NCBI GenBank assembly: GCA_913061475.1
Contig: CAJXUN010000010.1
Coordinates: forward strand, 1-64,000
Origin: an uncultured Colwellia sp.
Lineage (GTDB): Bacteria; Pseudomonadota; Gammaproteobacteria; Enterobacterales; Alteromonadaceae
Direction of reading: 5' to 3'
Length of the DNA: 64,000 bases
The notes under the pieces were generated by a model that saw only the letters and a list, made by a program, of their open reading frames with translations, did no database searches and was not told the DNA's origin. The translations under genes and the position numbers were made by a program. Shown in pieces: positions 1 through 6,774 of this stretch (position 1 is the first letter of the stretch; every line of letters starts with the position of its first letter).

Positions 1-713
1 TACAAAACACCTGAAAATGTTGAGCCATTACCAAAAGTAACATTACCACCAACGTGCATAACCAATTTTCTTACGTCTCCCGACTGGTTAACACCGTTGG
101 AATTAACTAATACCGGCGAAGTAAAGTTAACCGCTGAGGCGATAAATACCTTAGCTGTGCCTGCTCCAGTCACATTAATGCGCGTTCTCGAATTAACCGA
201 AAAGTTGCGAATATAATAGGTTTTACCGGCCAAAAAATTTAGTCTGCTATCCGGTCCAACAGCCAAGCGTTCAAAAAAATACACATCGTGATTATCACTA
301 AAGTTCAATGTCGCATTGGTATTGGCACTTACTTGGTCGTAGTTATTAACACTTGTTGTGCCAAAGGTCGTTGTTTGCCCACCTGGAGGGTTAAAATTAA
401 CGCTGCCACCACCTTGCCTAAAATTAACACTAACAGCTTCGGCAGATACACTGGCTGCTGTACAGTATCTCGTTGTACAACTGGCAAAGGTAGAATTAAC
501 ATTAGCATTTACTTGTTGTGTAGATAATTCAGTATCAGGGTTATTAACAAGACGAGCATCAAAGCCAAAGGTAATTTTGCTATTACTTACGGTATCACCA
601 TGAGTAGCAATGCCATCAGGAAAAACAGCAGAGCACTGTGCTGCATATAGTGAAGAAGGCAGAGAAAGGCAACTAGTAATAAAAAAAACGACAGCGAATT
701 TTACTAAATTCAT
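1..713 (-). CDS. mshQ: MshQ-like secreted protein, N-terminal part (runs off window)
   Basis: The minus strand is open for 237 codons from an ATG at 713 to the window edge, without a stop. The start is preceded by AAGG eight bases upstream. Residues 1-24 form a clear Sec signal peptide (hydrophobic VVFFIT core, SSLYA cleavage region). The rest is Asn/Ser/Thr/Gly-rich and beta-rich, with repeated hydrophobic-plus-NS segments such as LAGKTYYIRNFSVNSRTRIN, the style of the N-terminal region of MSHA biogenesis protein MshQ (DUF6701 family). Its place at the end of the msh cluster, after mshP, supports this. MshQ function is poorly defined; it is presumed exported with the pilus. The C-terminal part that would carry DUF6701 lies outside the window. 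Confidence 0.75.
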   Translation of the reverse strand, partial: MNLVKFAVVFFITSCLSLPSSLYAAQCSAVFPDGIATHGDTVSNSKITFGFDARLVNNPDTELSTQQVNANVNSTFASCTTRYCTAASVSAEAVSVNFRQGGGSVNFNPPGGQTTTFGTTSVNNYDQVSANTNATLNFSDNHDVYFFERLAVGPDSRLNFLAGKTYYIRNFSVNSRTRINVTGAGTAKVFIASAVNFTSPVLVNSNGVNQSGDVRKLVMHVGGNVTFGNGSTFSGVL

Positions 714-975
714 AACAACTACCTTTAAAATCAGCGCTTGGACAATAACGAGATAAAAACAAATAATAACATCATACTTAAAAAGCTCTTGAATATTATA
801 GCTTATTGGTATTTAACAAAGGGTAAGATGGAAATAGTAAAAACGCTAACTTATTGTTCAATGAATCGGTTTTTATCATCGCTTGGAAAAATTAGTAAAC
901 TCAAAACACACTAACCTAATATAACAGCAGCGCTTATTTTCCTTACTTCCCTTAACTTTTCATTATTTTTAGGCA
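714..975. other. Intergenic region upstream of mshQ
   Basis: This stretch lies between the start of mshQ and the terminator of the PEP-CTERM gene. I see no convincing gene on either strand. It holds a candidate -10 element for mshQ (listed separately). The motif CAGCGCTT occurs twice (near 732 and near 929), which may be chance. Confidence 0.5.
795..800 (-). promoter_or_regulatory. Candidate -10 box for mshQ
   Basis: The minus strand reads TATAAT here, about 80 bases before the mshQ start. No good -35 hexamer lies 16-18 bases upstream, so this is only a weak promoter candidate. An independent mshQ promoter is expected, because a terminator separates mshQ from the gene upstream. Confidence 0.35.
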
Positions 976-1002
976 ATAAAAAACCCCGCATCGTGCGAGG
1001 TT
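976..1002 (-). terminator. Rho-independent terminator of the PEP-CTERM gene
   Basis: The hairpin has arms AACC-CGCA and TGCG-GGTT with one internal mismatch and a TCG loop. On the minus strand it is followed by TTTTTTATT. It begins about 20 bases after the stop of the PEP-CTERM gene. Confidence 0.85.
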
Positions 1003-1021
1003 CAATTGATCTACTAAAATA

Positions 1022-1606
1022 TTATTTTGTCATACGTTTGCGTAATGCAAAGCCTAATAGCCCAGCACCCAGAATAACTAACGTTGTTGGTTCAGGTACC
1101 GTTGCAGCTGGAGGCGGTGCAGTTGCCAGCGTAGCGCGTACGTAGAAGGTTTCATCGGTTTCAAAAGTACCTGTATCATCTTTTTCACCACTTCGAAATG
1201 CGAAATCTAACGGTGTATAGCTAGCATGTCCAACTTTAAAAACATCATCAACATCATTAAAATAAGAATTCCAATAAGCAATAGAGTGAATGGCTTGATT
1301 ATTACCATCCATAAAATCAGCAAGAGATAATTCTTGGAAGATTGCATCTAAACTGCTGCCTGCAGCAAAACTCATCCAACCTGTGTGTACATTAGCATTT
1401 TCAAAAGTATTGTTTATTACAACTGAAGAAAAGAAGTCACTTTTTTCATAGTTCGTTACGTTTACCGAAGACGCCCATGTCCAGTCATAACCTTTGTAGG
1501 TTATAAAAGTATTGTCGGTCAAATCCGTTGTAATATAACCGGCATAAGAATGGCTAGATATAACTATGCATACTGCACTGATAAATTTAAAAATAGACTT
1601 GATCAT
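1022..1606 (-). CDS. PEP-CTERM sorting-domain protein, secreted
   Basis: This 194-residue protein has a signal peptide (about residues 1-22, cleavage near SYAG). It ends in a textbook PEP-CTERM tail: Ala/Pro linker, VPEP at 170-173, a hydrophobic helix at about 175-187, and the basic end RKRMTK. Such tails are recognised by an exosortase (EpsH/XrtA family) that processes exported proteins, often in strains making exopolysaccharide. No exosortase is in this window. The middle (23-160) resembles no family I can name. The start is well placed after GAGG (7-base spacing). The gene sits between mshP and mshQ, has its own terminator and a sigma-54 type promoter, and therefore looks like a separate unit inserted in the MSHA locus rather than a pilus subunit. 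Confidence 0.9.
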   Translation of the reverse strand: MIKSIFKFISAVCIVISSHSYAGYITTDLTDNTFITYKGYDWTWASSVNVTNYEKSDFFSSVVINNTFENANVHTGWMSFAAGSSLDAIFQELSLADFMDGNNQAIHSIAYWNSYFNDVDDVFKVGHASYTPLDFAFRSGEKDDTGTFETDETFYVRATLATAPPPAATVPEPTTLVILGAGLLGFALRKRMTK

Positions 1607-1665
1607 TATAAAACCTCAACTAATGAAAAACTGCAGTAATAAAATTACCGGTTACCGAATACAAA

Positions 1666-1681
1666 AGCAAACAACATGCCA
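1666..1681 (-). promoter_or_regulatory. Sigma-54 (RpoN) promoter of the PEP-CTERM gene
   Basis: The minus strand reads TGGCATG, four bases, then TTGCT. This matches the sigma-54 consensus TGGCACG-N4-TTGCW at all but one position, with exact -24/-12 spacing. Initiation would fall near 1655, leaving a leader of about 50 bases before the start at 1606. PEP-CTERM genes in other bacteria are known to be under RpoN with the PrsK/PrsR two-component system, which fits. Confidence 0.8.
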
Positions 1682-1763
1682 AAAACACAAAAACCATTAA
1701 AATCAACAGTATAGAGTAAATATAACTTTTGAAGCGTACTACAGTGTAAAATAAACAAACAAA

Positions 1764-1790
1764 ATTAAGTTAACCTGATGTTAAATTAAT
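1764..1790 (-). terminator. AT-rich hairpin after mshP, possible terminator
   Basis: An inverted repeat with 11-base arms (one mismatch, GTTAAC core, CTGAT loop) begins 7 bases after the mshP stop. On the minus strand it runs into a T-rich tract (TTTTGTTTGTTTATTTT). The stem is AT-rich, so termination may be partial. Confidence 0.45.
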
Positions 1791-1796
1791 TACTAT

Positions 1797-2282
1797 TTAT
1801 AAACTACGCGCGTCAACTTCAACAGTTCTAGATGTAACTTCACCGTCAAGCGCACATTCTCCGGTACTAGTAATAACGTAATACCGAATACCCTCGTCAC
1901 CGGTAAAATCACGACAATTGACACTAATATTACACTGAATGAATCCTGTCGTAGTACTAAAATTTGGCGTTGCCGCATCAATATCTGCCTGACTTTTACA
2001 GGCTACTGCGTCACTACTCAGTGGAAAAACTTCCGATAATTGCCACTGTAAACCACTTTGTGCTGCGGTATAAGCACGAGTGCCTAATACTTCGTAGGCA
2101 ACACCTTCTTGACTCGAATCTAGCATATTAACTAAAGCAGCACCGAGTACTGAAAATACAATAATAATAAAAATAGCAATCACAAGTGCGCTACCTTGCT
2201 GCCTATGTCTGAATCGACTCAACGCTAGATTACGCGCATTGCGCTGTCCAACATGGCTCATTTTTAATAAATTATGGTACAT
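1797..2282 (-). CDS. mshP: MSHA biogenesis protein MshP
   Basis: MshP is a small pilin-like/PilX-like membrane protein of the MSHA pilus. Near its N-terminus is RQQGSALVIAIFIIIVFSVL, a type IV pilin-like hydrophobic helix after a Gly; the remainder is a short periplasmic domain with three Cys. I chose the ATG at 2282 because AGGTG lies just upstream; an ATG at 2300 would add six residues and one at 2261 would remove seven. The start overlaps the end of mshO, so the two are translationally coupled. The order D-O-P is as in Vibrio and Shewanella. Confidence 0.85.
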   Translation of the reverse strand: MYHNLLKMSHVGQRNARNLALSRFRHRQQGSALVIAIFIIIVFSVLGAALVNMLDSSQEGVAYEVLGTRAYTAAQSGLQWQLSEVFPLSSDAVACKSQADIDAATPNFSTTTGFIQCNISVNCRDFTGDEGIRYYVITSTGECALDGEVTSRTVEVDARSL

Positions 2283-3093
2283 TTGGCACCTGTATTTCAT
2301 TGCTAAATACTATTTCTTCAAGATTGCGGACAAATTTAAATTGAATCAATGCTAGTCCATTACGCTGCAAGGTCGCAGGAAAGGTTTGAAAAGGCGCAAT
2401 ATTCCCGGCAGATGAATAATTCTCGATATATTCAGCCATCATTACCCGTGTAGCACTCAGGCCAGGCGTACCATTGCTCGTATAGTCGCCGTCATTGTAA
2501 CCTTCGTAACGATATACCACCTTATTTTCGAGACAGTAGCTTACTGGGCCAGCAATAAAATATAAGCGGTTTGTCGGTGATTCTGCGTCAAATAAGATAT
2601 TGCTCGCAAAGTTTATGGTTGATGGCTGAGCTTTATCATTAGCATTAACCACTGATGAAAACCTTTCAACAACACCTGACTGCCGACTATAAATATCAGC
2701 ACTATTTAAGGCATAGACCGAAACGTAACTCGTGGTTGATGATAAGGGTCTATCCAGCATAAGAACGCTAATGCTATTACTTGCGGCTTCAGGTGCTACT
2801 GGAATATCAAGATAAATAACGCTTTTGTCGATTGGCATAAATTCTAAACATTGATCATCGTCTCCTATAGTACGAATACTATTAGGTAAGGCGTGGCGAA
2901 CCTCACGGTTTAGTCGCTCAATAAGAAATCGAGCTGTGCCAATTAATGCCTCGCGATCACTTGCATCAGTATAACTTTGCGTGCCAAAGCGTAAAAAAGA
3001 GCTAACACTCGTTGCCAAAACACCTAATATCACGATCACAGTCACCAGCTCAACGAGCGTAAAACCCTTTTGATGCCTAGATATATTTACCAT
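2272..3093 (-). CDS. mshO: MSHA biogenesis protein MshO, minor pilin-like
   Basis: This 273-residue protein has a short leader ending HQKG followed by FTLVELVTVIVILGVLA, the classic class III signal cut by the prepilin peptidase, with Glu5 of the mature protein present. The globular domain is larger than in the major pilin, as is usual for MshO. The start shares the TAATG overlap with the mshD stop. It is thought to be a minor pseudopilin for pilus initiation or assembly. The assignment rests on size, motif and position between mshD and mshP. Confidence 0.88.
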   Translation of the reverse strand: MVNISRHQKGFTLVELVTVIVILGVLATSVSSFLRFGTQSYTDASDREALIGTARFLIERLNREVRHALPNSIRTIGDDDQCLEFMPIDKSVIYLDIPVAPEAASNSISVLMLDRPLSSTTSYVSVYALNSADIYSRQSGVVERFSSVVNANDKAQPSTINFASNILFDAESPTNRLYFIAGPVSYCLENKVVYRYEGYNDGDYTSNGTPGLSATRVMMAEYIENYSSAGNIAPFQTFPATLQRNGLALIQFKFVRNLEEIVFSNEIQVPNVP

Positions 3094-3698
3094 TAGAAGT
3101 TTACTCGATAGACAGCAAAGACAAAATCAAAGTTTTGTGGTGTCTTTACTGTAACCGTGATTAGCTTAGCGGTATAGTTATTGTCGACTCCGGGAACAAA
3201 TTCGCCGTCATAATTACTATCATTTTCGACGGTAACATTTATCGAATAACCAATATAAACATCAGCGAGCCCACCCGCTAATGAACTTTCAAAAACATTT
3301 AAGTTATTGTAATCATCGACATCGTCAAATAACGCTCTGTTACCTGACTCTTCATTGGTAAGTGCAGTTGAACATTCCGTCTCGCCGTCATTAGGCTCAA
3401 TTGCACCGTCACTATTAATATCTTCACCACAACGCACTAAGCCACCTGACATTTCCGAGTTTTCATCAAAAGCTTTACCCAAGATTTCGTTAATCATAGA
3501 TTGGCCAAGCTCTGCCGCTTTTATTTGGTGCACTTGTTCAGCACTCTGATTCGCTAATGGATAGATTAATGAGGTAAATATTGCAAAGGCTATCGAAAGT
3601 ACGACAATACCGACTATGGTTTCAATTAAGGTAAAACCTTGCTGTAAAGCTTTAGAAAAATACCTAGTTCGAGGGTTAAGCGTTTTTTTACAGGGCAT
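3093..3698 (-). CDS. mshD: MSHA biogenesis protein MshD, minor prepilin
   Basis: This 201-residue prepilin has a 21-residue basic leader, then QQGFTLIETIVGIVVLSIAFA (cleavage after Gly, Glu5 present). Its body is rich in Asp/Asn with segments such as DINSDGAIEPNDGE, which could bind Ca2+ (inference). The start overlaps mshC by 11 bases and the end overlaps mshO by one base. Size and order match MshD of Vibrio and Shewanella. Confidence 0.88.
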   Translation of the reverse strand: MPCKKTLNPRTRYFSKALQQGFTLIETIVGIVVLSIAFAIFTSLIYPLANQSAEQVHQIKAAELGQSMINEILGKAFDENSEMSGGLVRCGEDINSDGAIEPNDGETECSTALTNEESGNRALFDDVDDYNNLNVFESSLAGGLADVYIGYSINVTVENDSNYDGEFVPGVDNNYTAKLITVTVKTPQNFDFVFAVYRVNF

Positions 3699-4188
3699 GA
3701 ATATAACCCTCTGATTCTATTTTCACGCTCACACTTTGAACGCCACTAATAGTGATGGTACACGAACCACATGAAGGGCGTCCCATACTATCAAAGGTGA
3801 AGCTATTGCCGGCGACATTAGTCGAAAAAGTAATATCATCATGGGTGTTTATTTGTAATCGAGCGGCGCTATCTTGCCACTGAGTTGCAAAGTTTGGTGA
3901 GGCGTCACAGTCTTCTGGTGCCCCTAACTTTTTAGCGGTCACTAGCACGCGATGACAAAAGCGAACATCAGAATCTGTTTGTTGCATCGCTTTAGTTTGA
4001 ATTAAACGTAATTTTGCGATGACATCTGTACGATAGGCGTATTCAGAAAAGCCTTTAGAAGTGAAAAATTTAGGCATTACCGTAACTGATAAAATACCCA
4101 AAATAATAATAACAATAATCAATTCGATTAAGGTAAAACCATGCGCTACTTTTATTGACGAATACCCTGTTGATTTTGCATTATTCAC
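3688..4188 (-). CDS. mshC: MSHA minor prepilin MshC
   Basis: This 166-residue prepilin has a 17-residue leader ending VAHG, then FTLIELIIVIIILGILSVTV. Two Cys pairs (RFCHR/EDCD and SCGSC) suggest disulfides in the periplasmic domain. It follows the pilin genes and overlaps mshD, as in other msh loci. MshC is needed for pilus assembly in Vibrio. Confidence 0.88.
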   Translation of the reverse strand: MNNAKSTGYSSIKVAHGFTLIELIIVIIILGILSVTVMPKFFTSKGFSEYAYRTDVIAKLRLIQTKAMQQTDSDVRFCHRVLVTAKKLGAPEDCDASPNFATQWQDSAARLQINTHDDITFSTNVAGNSFTFDSMGRPSCGSCTITISGVQSVSVKIESEGYIHAL

Positions 4189-4215
4189 TTTATTTCCTCA
4201 GTCACACTTTAAGGA

Positions 4216-4686
4216 TTATTCACACTTATTTAGTACAAATTGAGGGGCTGAGTTTGGCGCAGTCGGCTCCAGGTAGTAGACCATACAAGGACTGCCCGCT
4301 CCGGTTGGCTCTGGTGAATCTTTCCGATAAATAACCAACACACTTAAGGCACTGCTACCAAAAACTTTATAGGCAAAATTATCATCAACATCAATTATTC
4401 GCTTCCATTCATTGATGTTAGCTCGCGGATAACCATATTTAATCAAGAAACTACTACCATCAGCCAAGGTCAGTGTTGACCTCCCTAGGTTTTGATTACC
4501 TTTGACAATAGCTTTACTGTGTATCATTCCGGCAGAACCATGCATTGCGGCCTTAACACCTTGCAATGTTGCGGTTTGCGCGTCCGCTTTTAAATTAATA
4601 AATTTTGGCGCTGCGGTTGCGGCCAAAATGCCCAGAATGACAATAACAACAACCAATTCTATTAAGGTAAATCCTTTTGAATTCAT
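4216..4686 (-). CDS. Second MshA-like type IV pilin
   Basis: This 156-residue prepilin starts MNSKGFTLIELVVVIVILGI and its helix is nearly identical to that of the adjacent MshA. The sequence diverges after about residue 40, and the C-terminal Cys pair (SPCMVYY...LNKCE) should form the pilin D-loop disulfide. The leader is only 4 residues. It lies 27 bases before mshC and downstream of a terminator that follows mshA, so its expression is probably lower than that of mshA. It could be a paralogous minor subunit or an alternative major pilin; the sequence cannot decide. Confidence 0.85.
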   Translation of the reverse strand: MNSKGFTLIELVVVIVILGILAATAAPKFINLKADAQTATLQGVKAAMHGSAGMIHSKAIVKGNQNLGRSTLTLADGSSFLIKYGYPRANINEWKRIIDVDDNFAYKVFGSSALSVLVIYRKDSPEPTGAGSPCMVYYLEPTAPNSAPQFVLNKCE

Positions 4687-4874
4687 GCTACGTGACCTTT
4701 GAAACTTATCTACGGGTAATTAAAAACATTTATGCTAACAACAAGTTAACCTTACTCTTTCGTTATTAGTAGCATAATGTATTTTGAAGCAAAAATATAT
4801 CGTCAATTTACAGGCGAAATAGTAATTGAGTAAAGATAATGAACAGGCCTGTAGGATTGAAAAACAAAGAGCAA

Positions 4875-4905
4875 TAAAACAAAAAAGGAGGGCCAAGCCC
4901 TCCTT
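4875..4905 (-). terminator. Strong terminator/attenuator after mshA
   Basis: A perfect 9-bp stem (AAGGAGGGC / GCCCTCCTT, 3-base loop) is followed on the minus strand by a run of T. It lies about 20 bases after the mshA stop and before the second pilin gene. It should let mshA mRNA accumulate over the genes downstream. Confidence 0.9.
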
Positions 4906-4923
4906 ATTATCTAACGCCAAATA

Positions 4924-5427
4924 CTAGCAATCTGTTAGTGTTGCCGTTAGTACTGGTGGTGATTCAGGGCCTGTAGCATTGGCATATGATAACGTACATA
5001 CGTCACCTGCAGATGTGCCACTATGAGTTACAACTGACGGACTTGCATCTGTAAACAAAATATCAGTGTTATTATCTAAATCGATTAATTCTTCAATTCC
5101 AAAGCCATTACCCGTTGACAGACCATTACCGAGAGCTTGTGCTGCTGGGTAACCATGAACTAAGGCAAAAAACTCTGTTCCTATTTGAATTTCTCCAGTT
5201 GGACCGGTTTCACCTTCAACCAATGCTTTTGCATGTACTAAGTTTACCGCACTGTTAATACTACCTTGAACACCTTCCATCACTGAACGACGGGCATCAC
5301 CGGTTAAATCAATAAATTTAGGTGCAGCTGTTGCCGCTAAAATACCTAAAATGACAATAACAACGACTAATTCAATAAGCGTAAAACCTTTTTGTGCATT
5401 AAAACTGTTATTTGCTAACTTCTTCAT
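4924..5427 (-). CDS. mshA: MSHA major pilin subunit MshA
   Basis: This 167-residue prepilin has a 14-residue leader ending AQKG, then FTLIELVVVIVILGILAATAAP (mature N-terminus Phe, Glu5). The body has the MshA-like APKFIDLTGDARRSVMEGVQ continuation and a C-terminal Cys pair (DVCTLSY, LTDC). It is taken as the major subunit because it follows mshB and is the only pilin here with its own strong terminator. Only 44 bases separate it from mshB, so it is read from the mshB transcript or from a promoter inside mshB. Confidence 0.93.
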   Translation of the reverse strand: MKKLANNSFNAQKGFTLIELVVVIVILGILAATAAPKFIDLTGDARRSVMEGVQGSINSAVNLVHAKALVEGETGPTGEIQIGTEFFALVHGYPAAQALGNGLSTGNGFGIEELIDLDNNTDILFTDASPSVVTHSGTSAGDVCTLSYANATGPESPPVLTATLTDC

Positions 5428-5443
5428 AACGTAAACCTTATAT

Positions 5444-5474
5444 TATTTATCAAAAACTATTTATCAAAAAACTA
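5444..5474. repeat. Tandem 14-base repeat between mshB and mshA
   Basis: Two adjacent copies of TATTTATCAAAAA(A)C fill most of the 44-base mshB-mshA gap. The second copy has one extra A and runs into the mshB stop codon. Slippage here would change the distance between the two genes. Confidence 0.7.
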
Positions 5475-6092
5475 ATTGCTATTAATGTAAACCACTACTG
5501 AACTATTGGCTGGTTGATAAGTAAAGCTATTACCTGTAGCCGGTGTCAGACTCGTACCTGGGTCGATGAAGTTATCACCATTTTTATTTAGCGTTTCTTT
5601 TAAATAAAAGTGGCATAACGTTGTTGCACCGGTACCAGATTTAGCAGCAAAGTAATCCATAGTGCTATCACTATTCAAGGTTGCCAGCGTGTCAGTGACA
5701 CGGGGTGGTTGCTGCAAAATATTTTGCCAAATATCAACACAATTAGCTGCCGTAAAGCCACCACCTAAGGTTGCACCGTTATTTTGTCCCGCTGCAGATG
5801 AAACAACATAACCAGGTCTAATGCCAGTAGCTTCCGTTGTTAGCACCATAATAGAGCCATCATAATCAACTGAATTTCTTCCAGTGTCATCTTGAGGACG
5901 ACCTTCCGCCTCCCATTGTGCACGCGCTAACGAAACAGCAGTGGCAAAACCGCCGGCCATGCCTTCGATATTTGCTTGTTTTGCTTGATCGGTTAAATCA
6001 AGAAATTTAGGGATTGCGGTAACCGCCAAAAACCCTAGGATCACGACCACAATAACTAATTCAATTAGGGTAAAGCCTGACTGTTTTTTCAT
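5472..6092 (-). CDS. mshB: MSHA minor pilin MshB
   Basis: This 206-residue prepilin has a 6-residue leader (MKKQSG), then FTLIELVIVVVILGFLAVTA. The segment after the helix (KFLDLTDQAKQANIEGMAGGF) and the Cys pair in ANCVDIW/TLCHFY resemble MshB. It lies just upstream of mshA in the standard order. A 147-base gap before it (6093-6239) could carry a promoter for the pilin genes, but I could not identify convincing boxes. Confidence 0.9.
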   Translation of the reverse strand: MKKQSGFTLIELVIVVVILGFLAVTAIPKFLDLTDQAKQANIEGMAGGFATAVSLARAQWEAEGRPQDDTGRNSVDYDGSIMVLTTEATGIRPGYVVSSAAGQNNGATLGGGFTAANCVDIWQNILQQPPRVTDTLATLNSDSTMDYFAAKSGTGATTLCHFYLKETLNKNGDNFIDPGTSLTPATGNSFTYQPANSSVVVYINSN

Positions 6093-6239
6093 AACAACCT
6101 CTTAACAAAAATATTAATTTGATTCTAACAACGAAATACTAGCAAAGTCACTTACTTAGTAACATTTTCACCTAAATACTAAAAAAGACCCTTATTATCA
6201 CTATTTAGCATACCTATTACAGTAACTAGCTTAAAGCAA

Positions 6240-6761
6240 TCAATATGCCAATTTCACTTCACTCACCTTACCATTATGGCGAAAATAAGTGAAATACTCG
6301 CCACTGGATAAACTATATTGGCAATAATGCATGCTTTGGTTTTTTTGATCAATTAACACAGCACCAACAGGTTGCTTCATATATACCAAAGGTGACTCCA
6401 TAACATAATGCCAAATTTTTTGGCATGACAACGGCGCACTGCCTGCATCAACCCAGCCCTTATTGTTAACCGGCACGTTTACTATACTGCCACCATCCGG
6501 TTGCAGATTACGACTGTCAACAGCTACAAGGTGTGGTTGTTTATCCATAAACCATTGTGCACGAATACCGTTAACTCGCGCTGAAAAAACTTGTGCTATA
6601 GACTCAAACCCTGCTCGAGTTAATTGCCCTTGATGTTTAAAAAAGTAAAAAATAAAACTTACCATTAACAGGGCGACCAATACCACGACTATTAGCACCT
6701 CTGTTAACGATTTTTCTTTTTTTTCAGCCACCTGTAATGACGTCATAACTTTATTATCCAA
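6240..6761 (-). CDS. mshF: MSHA biogenesis protein MshF
   Basis: This 173-residue protein has one N-terminal hydrophobic helix (about residues 22-42) preceded by a Lys/Glu-rich stretch. The sequence EKSLTEVLIVVVLVALL looks pilin-like, with the Thr-Glu pair, but lacks the Gly-Phe prepilin cleavage site. A Cys pair (LSCQKIW, HYCQYS) lies in the periplasmic part. Position between mshG and mshB and the length agree with MshF. The start at 6761 (MDNKVM) has an alternative Met at 6746. Confidence 0.85.
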   Translation of the reverse strand: MDNKVMTSLQVAEKKEKSLTEVLIVVVLVALLMVSFIFYFFKHQGQLTRAGFESIAQVFSARVNGIRAQWFMDKQPHLVAVDSRNLQPDGGSIVNVPVNNKGWVDAGSAPLSCQKIWHYVMESPLVYMKQPVGAVLIDQKNQSMHYCQYSLSSGEYFTYFRHNGKVSEVKLAY

Positions 6762-6774
6762 AAGATGAACATTA

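Noticed and set aside
288-603. Two overlapping plus-strand frames of about 80 codons
   Set aside because: They are antisense to a continuous 237-codon MshQ-like frame with signal peptide; their composition (Cys/Leu-rich) is not protein-like.
4735-4920. Minus-strand frame of 61 codons between mshA and the second pilin
   Set aside because: It starts at the terminator hairpin, has no SD and encodes a Cys/Leu-rich sequence without family resemblance.
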